Below are positions 43,495 to 54,608 of a stretch of DNA of 64,000 bases, piece by piece; the stretch's first letter is position 1, and every line of letters starts with the position of its first letter. The DNA is from Tamarix chinensis. Lineage: Eukaryota > Streptophyta > Magnoliopsida > Caryophyllales > Tamaricaceae. Below the pieces are notes generated by a model. The model was not told where the DNA came from, made no database searches, and saw only the letters and a list, made by a program, of their open reading frames with translations. The position numbers and the translations under genes are program-made. Location: assembly GCA_030549775.1 (NCBI GenBank), contig CM060177.1:93434736-93498735 (forward strand), read 5' to 3'.

Positions 43495-43502
43495 TATAAA
43501 TA
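43495..43502 (+). promoter_or_regulatory. TATA box of the Tekay-like 5' LTR
   Basis: TATAAATA in the context CCCCTATAAATACATCCCC is conserved at 52080-52087 in the 3' LTR. It lies about 880 bp into the LTR, so U3 is short and R plus U5 would be about 2.9 kb. Confidence 0.75.
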
Positions 43503-45436
43503 CATCCCCTCCACCCTCAATCCTCTCTTTTTTTTCTACAGATCAAACACCCCCAGCCTTACTCACACATCCCCTTTAGCCACCACCACCGCTGCTGATG
43601 CACTAGGCCACCGTCGCCACACCCTCCCTTCCTCTTCCTTGCATCACCCTCCACCCAACAAGACACTCCCTTACCCCTAACTCCCCTTTCTCTTCTCTCA
43701 TCACTTCTGAAAAGTGGGCAGCTCGAGCTGCCATTTTACACCCCTCACCGTTGCATGCGTCTCCTTATACCGCCACCACCGCAGCAACCACCACCCTCAA
43801 TACCTCCATTCCCACCCAAAAAACTCTCTCATACCTTATCACACTACCGCTTCCCCTTTCCTTACCCTCCTTCCTCCTCCTTTTATCTTATTTTCTCTCT
43901 GCCACCACCACAGTTGCCACCTACGCTGCACCACCACCACCACAACCCCCTCTAATCCGAAAACCCTAACACCTAAGAAACCCTAACTCCTCTTCTCTTT
44001 CAAAACCCCAAAACCCTTCTTTTACAATCACCGCCGTCGCCGCCACCCCCTTGCCTGTTGTCTCTTCTGGTTGTGCCCTTACCCCTTTTACTTAGTATAT
44101 TTTATTTTAAATATTTTATTATTAGTATTAGTATTAGTATTACTAATATTTAATTAGGGAAATAAATAAAAATAAAAAAGGAGTAGGAAGAAGGTTAAAT
44201 GATTAGTATGCTATTTTTATAGGTTGTGAGAAAAACCCTTCTTGTGAGAAGATGTAGGATTCGTGCTCTAAGCCCGGTGTCTTATTAGGTAAGGATATAG
44301 TTAAGGATTTAGGTTTGTTTTGAATTATATGCTTATGGGTGTAATGGTATGTGTTGTGTACTTATATGTGAATGTGAACAAAATATGTGTGTAGTGTAGC
44401 TTGGCTTGCAAGGAGCTAAGGTATGTTGTGTATGACTTGTTATGTATAACATGCTCTTATGAATGGTTGTTATGGTATGCCATGCATGATTAGAGGCCTT
44501 AGGTGGGTTGAGTGGTTTTGGGGAAAATAAAAGAAATAAAGAGAGTGGAGAAAGGCTTAAGAGCATTATGAATGATGGGTGACAAAATAAAGGAAGAAAG
44601 TAATAAAAATGAAGAGTTAAGGTAAAATCTTGCATGGGAAGTGTGAGTATTGTATAGGTGTTTAGCCTTTCCATAGGGGAAAAGCTTACAAGGAAAAAGT
44701 TAATTTGAGGGTTAAACATAGGGAGAAAAGAGTATTTTGGGTGATTGGAGTGATTAGAAAAGAGATAGTACGTGGGTTGGTGGAATTATGCATGGGAGCC
44801 TAACTAGGGTTTTTGGGGGGAAGCCCTAAGTATAGGGATATTACAAAATAGTTTAAAGAGGTTGGTTGGACTTTGGGTCATGATTAGGATTGTGTCATAT
44901 GGAGGGTGAGAGTCAAGTAAAATGGAGGGTGGAGTTGTGCATTAGAGGAAGGTGAAAAAGAAAAAGGGTATATTAGGGTTTTGGGTGACCAACTAGGGTT
45001 TTTTATCACATGTGGAAGTTGGAGAGTAGGGTTGTGATGTTTAGAGTGGGTTAAGTGGAGTGAGGGTGTTGGAATTAAGGGGGAGTATAGGTTGTATAGG
45101 AAAATGAAAGGCTAGAGCCATATAGGCCAGATTAGGGTTTTAAGGAAAAACCCTGGTAGGCAATGGCGAGCCTAGGTGGAGAAATGGGAAAGTAGGCCTT
45201 GACCCAAATGTGTGAGGGATTTTAGATTCATGGTGAGTAGGTTGGAAGGAGAAAAAGGGGTCTTGGAGTCTTGGGAAGTGTAGAGGTCCCAAGTTATGGG
45301 ATAGGGTTATTTAAGAAGTATGGGGTGGAAGAGTGATCATGGGTCGGGGAAGTCCATTAGGGGAGTGCATGTCTAGTTGAAGGGGTTACTTATTGAATAA
45401 GATATGAATAAAATACTTACCATTTAGAGTGGAAGA

Positions 45437-45600
45437 TTATTGAGCTAGGCCCAAACCGATCAACCGGCTAGAATAGTGGCCAGGAGCATTTTTGCCCTGG
45501 AGACCTATCCACCGATAAATAATAGTGGCCAAATGCGTTTTATCCTAGAGATGTATTCCGATCTAATAAATATAATAGTGGAGGATCCTAAGCTTAATAA
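45437..45600 (+). repeat. Structured unit in the Tekay-like 5' LTR
   Basis: The outer stem is TTATTGAGCTAGG (45437-45449) with CCTAAGCTTAATAA (45587-45600). The inner hairpin is CCAGGAGC...GCCCTGG (45480-45500), and AATAATAGTGG-type motifs are present. A second, shorter unit at 45659-45769 has ATGTGAGTCAGGG and CCCGTACTAATGTGG ends. Confidence 0.7.
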
Positions 45601-46394
45601 ACCAAACCTTGGATGATAACAAATCATGGGGAAAACACTAATTACTTATAGTGGAACACTATGTGAGTCAGGGCTAGACTAATCTACTAGCGAGAATAGT
45701 GGCAAGGAGCATTTTGCCCTGGAGACCGATCCGCCGGTAAATAATAATAGGGTTCCCGTACTAATGTGGATCTAATTTGAGTGATGTGTAAAGATAAAAT
45801 TAATGGCTTAAATTCTAATAATGGTGATTAAACTAATTGACTTATTACTTGCATTATCTGCCTTTTATATGTTATGGCCTGTAGTAGCTATGAGGTTACC
45901 TTATTCAGTAAGTAGCATACTGATCACCCCTTTCATGGGTGCTACTCATTCCCATGAGCAGTGGCCCTTCCTAATTTTGTGTAGGTAGGAGATGATTTCC
46001 TTGCTAATTTTGATGTATATGATGCCTTGGGTCAGGTAGAGTGATGATACGATGTACCTAGCATAGGTTCAAAGAGGGTGTTATCCTGACTTGTTGTTTT
46101 CTATTATTTCTACCATTTGTATTTCCTTGTAGTGGGCGTCGTTTTGTATCTTGTTTCATTCTGTATTGATCTTGACATTTGTGTACTCTAGTTTTAATAA
46201 TTAATGTCGATCTCTTATGGTCGTTAATCATTTATGATAATAATATTTGTACATTTAGCCTTGTGGTTAGTGTGAGATTGGCTAAGGGCCAATCTTGTAC
46301 TGATCATGGCTGCAGCACCCCCCCCCCATTTTTATTGCATGGTTTTCCAAAACAAACAAAATGTTCCAACTATAAATTTAGGGGTGTTACAAGT

Positions 46395-46406
46395 TGGTAT
46401 CAAAAC
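46395..46406 (+). promoter_or_regulatory. Tekay-like primer-binding site
   Basis: TGGTATCAAAAC lies three bases after the 5' LTR, close to the initiator Met tRNA site. Confidence 0.8.
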
Positions 46407-46648
46407 ATTGGTTCTGATGACTAGGCTTTACTTTTCAAAAGTCTTTTAGATTTGCAAGTTTTTCCCTAGTTGTGAAGATGTTTATACCCTAAAAAGGTTT
46501 TCCTGTTTAAAAAACCCTAAGTCCAGTTCCACTAGTGAGGAAATGAAATGGTAGCCTAGGAATTTTTCAAAGGGGAAATAATGTGTTGTATATGTAACAA
46601 ACCAATTAGTTCCCTCATAACATGTCGTTTCTCTTGCAACATAACTAT

Positions 46649-47740
46649 ATGATGAACAAAAGGGTTCGGCATCTAGAGGAGGCCTTCGAGGCCTTTATGG
46701 AGTTCGTCTGGCACCAGCTGCTAATGCAACCACCACCCCCACCCCCACAACATCACTCTAAGGGTGTTAGGGAGGACTCGCTCTGGAGGGTTAATTTTTG
46801 AGATCGTGAACCACCCTCAAGCAAGGCAGTCCAGCATTGCAGCTTTGTTTTTGAGGGGCATAGCAGACGCTTAGTGGGTTGAGCACTATACTCGGGACGA
46901 TACCTAGATGATCTGGGAAGCTCTTAAGGCTTCCCTGCGCACCAGATTCTACTCGGAGAGATTGAAGAGGGATAAGCTCAAAGATTTTATGCAACTCACC
47001 CAAGGCAATTTAACGGTTTGGAAGTACTACACTCGCTTCATCGAGCTGCTCAAAGTTTCTCTAGGGATTGATGCCAATGAGGCCATGGTAGTGTTCCAGT
47101 TTGAGTAGGGGTTGTATTTTTGCATTTGCCGCATGATGAAAGCAATGGCTTTCTTAGACTTGGCCACCTTGTACGAGTGCGCCTGCAATACTACCACTCT
47201 AGTCCAATAACAGGCGTCCATCCTAGGGAAGAGGAGACTAGAGGGCCAAAGATCCATGAGTATGACCAAGCCTCGAGTAGGAGGAACCTTAGGAAACCAG
47301 CAGTGGGATCAGGTCAGAAGTTAGGGACCACCAAGAGGATCCTCATGCAGACATTGTGGTAGGAGCCACCAGGGTTGAGATTGTGGGGGCAGAATTGTGA
47401 TTACTTGAACTATGGCAAGCTAGGCCACTGAGCTTTTGAGTGTTTGAGGTAGCAGCATTTCCAGTAGGCCCAGGATCAACAATTCTGGTAGATGGGACCC
47501 CTGATGCCCCGGCAACAAGATTATCGGTAGCACACTTAGACCTCATCCTAGCATATCCAATAAAAAGCACCTACCCCAACTGGTGCACCAGTTTGGAATT
47601 TCAAGGAAAGGCCTCAAGGACCATGGCCTTTCCCTCAAAGAAGAGGTTAGAGTCAGGGATTCAGAGAATACCGAGGATCTAACTAGGGAGGCTAATTAGG
47701 CGGGCGCTTGAATGTGATTAGTAAGGCAGAGGTTAATCAT
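46649..47740 (+). pseudogene. Tekay-like gag with zinc knuckle
   Basis: A start at 46649 reads MMNKRVRHLEEAFEAF, with a proline run. After stops and shifts, the frame 46908-47108 gives MIWEALKASLRTRFYSERLK then LTQGNLTVWKYYTRFIELLK, the Retrotrans_gag core. A zinc knuckle at 47397-47445 reads YLNYGKLGH, a stop, then AFEC. Both Cys before the His have become Tyr, as expected from TGC/TGT to TAC/TAT. Gag would package the RNA. Confidence 0.85.
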
Positions 47741-47743
47741 TAG

Positions 47744-48037
47744 TTGGACGTCGTCATGGGTACGTTCACCATACTATCTTTACTAGAGCATGTTCTATTT
47801 GATTCGGGTGTGTCCTTGTTATTTGTGTCCACTTCATTCGTTGCTAAGGCTAAGCTATCACCATCTACTAGTGTAACATTATCTTTGATATTGCCTTCGG
47901 GAGATAAGATGAACTGTACTGAACTTTACTCAAATGTGACCTTATTCATAAGTGGGGTAGATTTCTTAGTGGACTTGATCGGTATGGACTTATGGGATTT
48001 TGATGTTATTATAGGGATGGATATGCTTGGGAGGTAA
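47744..48037 (+). pseudogene. Tekay-like aspartic protease
   Basis: This open frame (98 codons) has the active site HVLFDSGVSLLFVS (the DSG codons are at 47801-47809), then LPSGDKMNCTELYSNV and GMDLWDFDVIIGMDML, the family's C-terminal strand. The domain looks complete. The frame ends at 48035, and pol continues in another frame. Confidence 0.87.
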
Positions 48038-48059
48038 TGGACGGTGATTGACTAGGCTC

Positions 48060-49100
48060 AGGACCACGTGGTGTTACCAGGCCCGAAGCATATTAGGGTT
48101 TTGTACAAAAAGACCAAGCCCAAGCCCACCACCAAAGTGGTGTATGCAGTTCCACTACATTCCCTGATTCAGAAGCTGTTGTATTTATGTAGTGTGCAAG
48201 AGATGAATAAGGACTTGACAGCTTTGGATGACATTCTGGTAGTCAAAGATTTTCCAGATGTATTTCCAAAGGAAATACAAGGTATGCCCTCAATGCACAA
48301 GATCAACTTCACGATTGAGTTGGTACCTGGAGCTGAACCCATGTCAAGAGCACCCTACCAGATGGCACCCTTTAAACTGAAGGAGATCAAGGCTCAATTG
48401 GAGGAGTTGTTGGAACATAGGTACATTTGACTAAGTGTGCACCCTAGGGAGCACCAGTCTTGTTCGTAATGAAGAAAGATAAGAGTATCTGTCTCTACAT
48501 TGACTACCAGAGGCTGAACCAGTTGACAGTAAAGAATCAGTATCCACTCCCAAGGATTTATGATCTCCTTGATCAGTTGCGGGGTGCCATAGTTTTCTCT
48601 ACGATCGACCTAAGATCGGGATACCACTAGTTGTGCATAGCAAATGCTGATATTATGAAGACCGTATTTCGGACTCAGTATGAACACTATGAGTTCACGA
48701 TGATGCCTTTTGGGCTCACCAACACTCCTGTGGTATTCATGAATTTAATGATGAGGATCTTCATGCCCTTTCTCGACAAGGTTGTGGTAGTATTCATCGA
48801 TGACATCTTGGTGTACTCCCGAGGGAATGAAGATCATGAGCAACATCTCCACACCATATTGTCTCTTCTATGATAACACCGTCTATATGCGAAGTTATCC
48901 AAGTGAGGATTCTAGCTTTAGGAAGTATCTTTCCTTGGGCATATAGTGTCAGTTGGAGGAGTATCTGTTGACCCAGCAAAGATCATGGCAATCATAGAAT
49001 GGAAGCCTCCCACGAACATGTAAGAGATTCATAACTTTCTAGGACCGGTCAGATATTACCACCATTTTGTATAGAATTTCTCAAAGATTTCCCATCCCTT
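48060..49100 (+). pseudogene. Tekay-like reverse transcriptase
   Basis: VVKDFPDVFPKEIQGMPSMH and the 'SRAPYQMAPFKLKEIKAQLE' stretch (48241-48410) open the [24 protein letters not shown] sequence follows (48465-48520), then [11 protein letters not shown], a stop and LC (48597-48640). [20 protein letters not shown] leads to the catalytic [11 protein letters not shown] (48793-48825). [21 protein letters not shown] sequence ends the thumb. The catalytic Asp pair is intact. Stops include one in 'GYH*L', probably CAG to TAG. Confidence 0.9.
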
Positions 49101-49139
49101 AACCAACCTCTTAGACAAGACCACCAAGTTCTAGTGGGA

Positions 49140-49600
49140 CAAGTCTTGTGATGGGGCTTTCTAGGAACTAAATGAGGCTTGACCACCGCACTTGTCATGA
49201 CTCTACTAGAGGGTTCTAAGGGTTTTGAGGTCTAGAGTGACACATCTAAGCATAGAATTGGGAATAAGGTGATGCAGAATGGCAGAATGGTTGCATATGC
49301 CTACCAACAGTTGAAGCAGCATGAGCAGAACTATCCGACTCATGACCTGGAGTTAGTCGTAGTGGTTTTTTCCTTGAAGATTTGGAGGCACTACCTGTAT
49401 AGGACCAAGTGTAAGGTCTTCATAGATCAAAAGAGCCTCAAGTACATCTTCACATAGAATGATTTGAACATGAGGTAAAGAAGGTGGCTGGAGCTAGTTA
49501 AGGACTAAGTTATTGAGTTGACCTACCATGGGGGCAAGGCCAATGTGGTTGCAGATGCACTAAGCAAAAAGACCATATTCTGCAAATTTTTGTGTGGTTT
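49140..49600 (+). pseudogene. Tekay-like RNase H
   Basis: The open frame 49269-49457 reads [20 protein letters not shown], then [20 protein letters not shown] and [20 protein letters not shown]. This is the gypsy RNase H core with the catalytic E and D. GGKANVVADALSKK (49530-49570) is the C-terminal motif. Confidence 0.88.
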
Positions 49601-50930
49601 CTAACCGGATGCTGGAGGAGTTGTCTGACCTAGAGATCGAGCTTATTCAACAAGGTGTCATCGAGGTCCATATGAGTGCCTTAATGATCACCCTATAGTG
49701 TTTGAGGAGATCCGAGCTGCCAGGCCAGAGATGCTAAGCTTAAGAGGATCCGTCAAAAGTTACTTGAAGGTCGGGCCAAAGGGTTTTGGATATACAAGGA
49801 TAGCAGCCTTTATAATAGGGTCATTAGTGCATACCCCAAGATTTTTCAAAGTTGAAGAACCAAATCCCGGAAGAGGGATACTAGACCCCATAATCTATCC
49901 ACCAAGGAGGGGAAAAGTTGTATAAGGATCACAAGAAGGTGTATTGGTAGCCCCGTATAAAACAGGAGGTAGCTAAATTTGTGTCCAGATATCTGACCTG
50001 TCAGAAGGTCAAGATTGAGCACCATAAACTTGTAGGACTACTTCAGCCTCTATGAGTACCAAGGTGGAAGTGGGATTCAATCTCCATAGACTGTGTCAGT
50101 GGTTTGCCAAGGACTCGCAGAGGCTATGATACTATCTAGGTCATCGTGGACAGATTGACCAAGTCAGTCATGTTCACTCAAATGAATTCAACCTAGAGCA
50201 TGGATTAGTTGGTCAGTGCCTACATGAAGTTCATGGTTAGTCAGCACGGGATGCCTGAGGATATTATCTTAGATAGGGACCCAAGGTTCCTCTCATATCT
50301 AGGGAAATCAGTAGGAGGTATTGGGAATAAAGTTGAAAATGAGTATAGCTTTCCATCCCCCCATAGATGGGTAGACCAAAAGGACTATACAAACCTTAGA
50401 GGACATGTTGAGGGACTGTGTCTTGTACTTTCAAGGTTGTTTGGAAGATTGTCAACATATGATCGAATTATCTTACAACAATAGCTACCATGCTAACATA
50501 GGGATGGCTTTCTTCAAATTATTTTATGGACAAAAGTGCAGGACCACCTTGTGCTAGAGTGATATCAATGAGACAGTGCTATTGGGACCCGAGATGATTG
50601 GAGAAATGACCAGGCGGATCCATCAAATTCAGGATAGGATGAGAGTTACTCAGAGTCAACCAAAGAGTTATGCCGATCAGAAGCGCCGGGGTGGCAACTT
50701 TAAGCGTGGGGAGAAGGTACTATACCCACTAAGGGTGTGCAAAGGTTCAATAGAAAGTACAAGCTGAACTTGAGATACATCGGACCTTACGAGATCTTAG
50801 AGCAGATCAAAGAGGTTACATACCAGTTGGCATTCCCACCACATTTAGCACACATTCACAACGTGTTCATATCTTGCAACTGTGAAAATACCTTGTTGAT
50901 CCTTCTCATGTTTGATGATTCCTTGACATA
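49600..50930 (+). pseudogene. Tekay-like integrase
   Basis: A finger near 49900-50010 reads RLYKDHKK-like sequence, then SRYLTCQKVKIEH with C-x2-C lost in part. The core shows WKWDSISIDCVSGLPRTRRG and VDRLTKS (50066-50167) with the first Asp. Next are VSQHGMPEDIILDRDPRFLS with the second Asp (50230-50290) and an MDC/Q-like third region. After it come MRVTQSQPKSYADQKRRGG and FKRGEKVLYPLR (50641-50735), then NLRYIGPYEILEQIKEVTYQ with AFPPHLAHIHNVF (50767-50866). Several frame changes and stops occur. Confidence 0.87.
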
Positions 50931-51100
50931 CGAGGAGAGACCTATGTAGATCCTTGACACCAAGCTTTAGAAGACCCATACGAGTGAGGTCCCCGTCATG
51001 AAGATTCTTTGAAGCCACCATGGGACTGAGGAAGCTTCCTAGGAAGCTAAGAAGGACATGCGTAAGGTGTATCCAAAACTCTTTGCCTCAAGTATGGTAG
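50930..51100 (+). pseudogene. Chromodomain-like C-terminus of the Tekay-like pol
   Basis: After LTYEERPM and a stop, the frame reads ILDTKL, a stop, KTHTSEVPVMKIL, a stop, then SHHGTEEAS and, after another stop, EAKKDMRKVYPKLF. This follows the pattern of the plant chromoviral C-terminus ('I.D...+.LR.+.I..VKVLW..H...EATWE.E..M+..YP.LF'). Three stops stand at expected Trp/Arg positions. In the family this module steers integration to heterochromatin. Confidence 0.7.
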
Positions 51101-51229
51101 TTCCTAGTAAACCCCATTTTCTTTAAGAGGATAGTAATATCGCGTTTTATACTTCCGTCCATCGAATCACCTTAGAACTATTCTTCCCTTATTCCCTACT
51201 TCTAGAATTATCGGGGATGAATTCTTTTT

Positions 51230-51243
51230 TCAAGGGGTAGTGA
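51230..51243 (+). promoter_or_regulatory. Tekay-like polypurine tract
   Basis: CAAGGGGTAGTGA directly precedes the TGTAATACCCC start of the 3' LTR. Confidence 0.75.
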
Positions 51244-52432
51244 TGTAATACCCCAAAATCCTATTTTAGGAATTAAAAATAAAATAAGGATTATTGGATA
51301 AGGTTTAATTATATATACCATTCATAATAAAATAATAATATTATAATAATAATAATAGTTATGGCCATAAGAGGATAAAAATAATGTAGGGATCTAATTA
51401 GTGGAGGCTAAACTATTTGCTAAACTAAAATAAATTATAAGTAAATCATAGTAATAATTTCTAATTAATAAAAAATTTATTTTATTATTATTACTAATTT
51501 TTAGTATTCCTAAAATTCAAAAAAAATCCCAAACCACCCTACCAACCCCAATTTTCCTTTTCTCTTTTTCCTTTTTATTTCCCTATTTTCTTCCTTTTTT
51601 TATCTTCCTTTCCCCTCCCTCACTTGGCTAGGCCACACCTAGCGCAGGCCTAGTCCTTCCTTTCCCCCCTCTTTTCCTTCCTTTCCCTCCCTTAACCCAC
51701 TCTTTCTCTTCTTTTTTTCTTCCGAGTGGCCCAGTATGAGCGCCCATAGCCACTCTCCCTCTTTTCCCTTTTTCTCCCTTCTCTCTTTTCCATCTTCCCC
51801 TTTATGCCCCTATCTTTAACCTCCCTTACCCATATCAAAGTTTCTAGGTATGGCTACTTCACAGCTCAGTCCCTCTCTCTCCCCTCCTCCTTTCCTTATC
51901 TGGACCTGGAAGGCATGCAGTTGGAACTGCCCAACATTAGCCCCCTCCCTCCTACGACCCCCAGCTCCCCCACTTGACCCATGCACCCATACAACATCCC
52001 TGCCTTATCCCCTATCGTATAGTTGCGTCAGCCAGCATGCCAGCCAGTAACCAACCACCCCTTCCCCTTATCTTCCTCCTATAAATACACCCTCATGTGC
52101 CCTCAATCATCTCTTTTTCTACTGATCAAACACCCCCAACCTTACTCGCACAACCCCTTTAGCCGCCGCCGTCATCGCACCATGCCACCGTCACCAAACC
52201 CTCCCTTCCTCTTCCTTGCATCACCCTCCACTCAACAAGACACTCCCCTGCCCCTAACTCCCCTTCCTCTTTTCTCCCCATTTGTGCAAAGTGGACAGCT
52301 CAAGCTGCCCTTTTGCACCCCTCACGGTTACTTGTGTCGCCACCATTGCAGCAACTACCACCCTTAATACATCCCTTCTTTCCTAGAAAACTCTCCCCTA
52401 CCTTACCACAACACAACCACTCATTTCCTTCT

Positions 52433-52808
52433 CTTCCTTCTAGGGTTGTTAATGAGCTAAGCCGGGGTAGGCTTGGACTCGACTCATTTACAAAACGAGA
52501 CTAAAAATGATGCTTGAGCTTGACTTGTTTATAAATGAGTCGAGCTTTTAACGATTTGAGTCGAACATTTAACAAGCCAACTCCCGAACTTTGGTGGTAA
52601 ACGAGCCAATCTCATGAGCTTTTGCATTGTAAATAAGCTCGAGCCCAAATTTATTATGCTCAAGCTTGGCTTGTTTAATGATCAAGTCGAGATCAAGCCT
52701 AATTTTTAAACTCATCTAATAAGAGAGCAGAGCTGAACCGAGCTATTAATGATCCGAGATCAAAAAGCTCATGAGTCGGCTTGGTTTGTCAACAACCCTA
52801 CTTCCTTC
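52433..52808. mobile_element. hAT-type MITE with 8-bp target duplication
   Basis: The element is 52441-52800 (360 bp). The 8-bp flanks CTTCCTTC (52433-52440 and 52801-52808) are identical. The ends are TAGGGTTGTT and its reverse complement AACAACCCTA. The inverted repeat continues imperfectly to about 24 bp (AATGAGCTAAGCCG versus GACAAACCAAGCCG). The inside is rich in GAGCTTG/AAGCTCG motifs. An 8-bp duplication is the hallmark of the hAT superfamily. The sister LTR has the empty site around 43861-43885. Confidence 0.92.
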
Positions 52809-54444
52809 CTCCTCTTTTTCTCTTTTTTCCTCTCAGCCACCACCATAACCACCACCTGCACCACCACCGTGAGATGCCACCACCACCATCACAACCCCCT
52901 CTGACTTAGAAACCCTACCACCAAAGAAACTCTAACTCCTCTCCTCTTTCCCAACCCTAAAACCATTCTTTTACAATCGCTACTACCGCCACAATCATAT
53001 TATGCCACCGCCACCACCCCTTGCTTGTTTTCCCTTCTAGTTGTTCCCTTACCCCTTTTACTTAGTTAATATAGTTTATTTTAAATATTTTATTATTATT
53101 AACATTATTATTATTACTACTAAAATTTAATTAAGGAAATATGTAGGAAGAAGGTCAAATGACTAGTATGCTATTTTTATAGGTTGTGAGCAAAATCCTT
53201 CTAGAAAGAAGGCATAGGATTTGAGCTCTAAGCCCAATGTCATATTAGGTAAGGATATATTAAGGCTTTGGGTTTATTATTAATTATGTGCTTATGGGTG
53301 TAATGGCATGTGTTGTGTACTTATATGTGAATGTAAGCTAAATACGTGTGTAGTGCATCTTAGCTTTCAAGGATCTAAGCTATGTTGTGTATGATTTATA
53401 TTATGGGTAATATGGGTGATATGACTTGTTATGTATGACATGCTCTTATGAATGATTGTTATAGTATGACATGCATGCTTAGACGTCTTAGGTAGACTGA
53501 GTGGCTGTGGGGAAACTAAAATAAATAAAGAGAGTGGAGAGAGTAAGGAGAAGTGGAGAAAGGCTTAAGAGGATTATGAAATATGGGTGAGAAAATAAAG
53601 GAAGAAAGTAATAAAAATGAAGAGTTAAGGTAAAATATTGCATGGGAAGTGTGAGTCTTGCATGAGGTGTTTAGTCTTTGTATAGGAGAAAAGCTTACAT
53701 GGGAAAAGTTAGTTTAAAGGTTAAACATGGGGAAGAAAGAGTATTTTGAGTGATTGGAGTGCTTGGAAAAGAGATAGTATATGGGTTGGTGGAAGTATGC
53801 ATGAGAGCCTAACTAAGGTTTTTGGGGGGAAACCCTAAGTATAAGGGTATTACAAGAGAGTTTAAAGAGTTTGGTTGGATTTTTGGTTGTGATTAGGAGT
53901 GTGTCATATGGAGGGTGAGAGTCAAGTTAAATGGAGGGTGGAATTGTACATGAGAGGAAGGTGCAAAAAAAGGGTTGTATTAGGGTTTTCAGGGTGACCA
54001 ATTAGGGTTCTTTATCACATGTGAAAGTTGGAAAGTAGGGTTGTGATGTTTTGAGTAGGTTAGGTTGAGTGACGGTGTTGAAATCAAGGGGGAATATGGG
54101 CTGTATAGGAAACGAAGAGGCTAGGGCCACATAGACCATATTAGGGTTTTCAGGGGAAACCCTAGAAAGCAATGATGAGCCTAGGTGGAGAAATGGAAAA
54201 GTAGGCCTTGACCCACATGTATGGGGGCTTTTTGATTTATGGTGAGTAAGGTGAAAGGATAAAAAGGAGTATTTGGGTCTTGGGGAATGTAGAGGTCCCA
54301 ATTATGGGATAGGATTATTAAGGAAGTTTCGGGTGGAAGAGTGATGGTAGGTCGAGGAAGTCCATTTTAGGGGTGCAAGTCTAGTTAAAGGGGTTACTTA
54401 TTGAATAAGACACGAATAAAATACAAACCATTTAAAGTGGAAGA

Positions 54445-54608
54445 TTATTGAGCCGGGCCTAGACTGATCCACAAGCAAGTATAGTGGCTAGGAGAATTTT
54501 TGCTCTAAAGATTGATTCATCGGTAAATAATAGTAGCTACGTGTGTTCTTTCCTAGAGATATATTCCGATTTATCGATTATAATAGTGGGAGATCCTAAG
54601 TTCAATAA
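54445..54608 (+). repeat. Structured unit in the Tekay-like 3' LTR
   Basis: The outer stem is TTATTGAGCCGGG (54445-54457) with CCTAAGTTCAATAA (54595-54608), seven pairs at the base (TTATTGA/TCAATAA). Another unit at 54667-54814 has CCATGTGAGT and ACTCACAT ends. Confidence 0.65.

Larger units (their letters stand above)
42618..46391 (+). repeat. Tekay-like 5' LTR, 3774 bp
   Basis: It starts TGTAATATTCCAAAACCC and ends GGGGTGTTACA. Landmarks in order are an (AAT)n run (42703-42756), pyrimidine-rich blocks (42945-43320), a TATA box (43495-43502), a (CCA)n-rich leader (43740-43990), 'AGGTTGTGAG' near 44221 and hairpin-rich tandem units (45437-45769). Open frames at 43340-43986 and 44333-44719 are low-complexity and not genes. 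Confidence 0.92.

Noticed and set aside
43340..43986. Several Pro/His-rich frames in the Tekay LTR
   Set aside because: All come from the CCA/CT-rich leader. They overlap each other in three frames and are not conserved as open in the other LTR.
44333..44719. 128-aa minus-strand frame in the Tekay LTR
   Set aside because: Antisense to the LTR transcript and not kept open in the 3' LTR copy. Chance frame.
46311..46325. Poly-C run as a functional site
   Set aside because: A simple C run near the LTR end. The 3' LTR copy has only CCCCC at the same place, so it is slippage.
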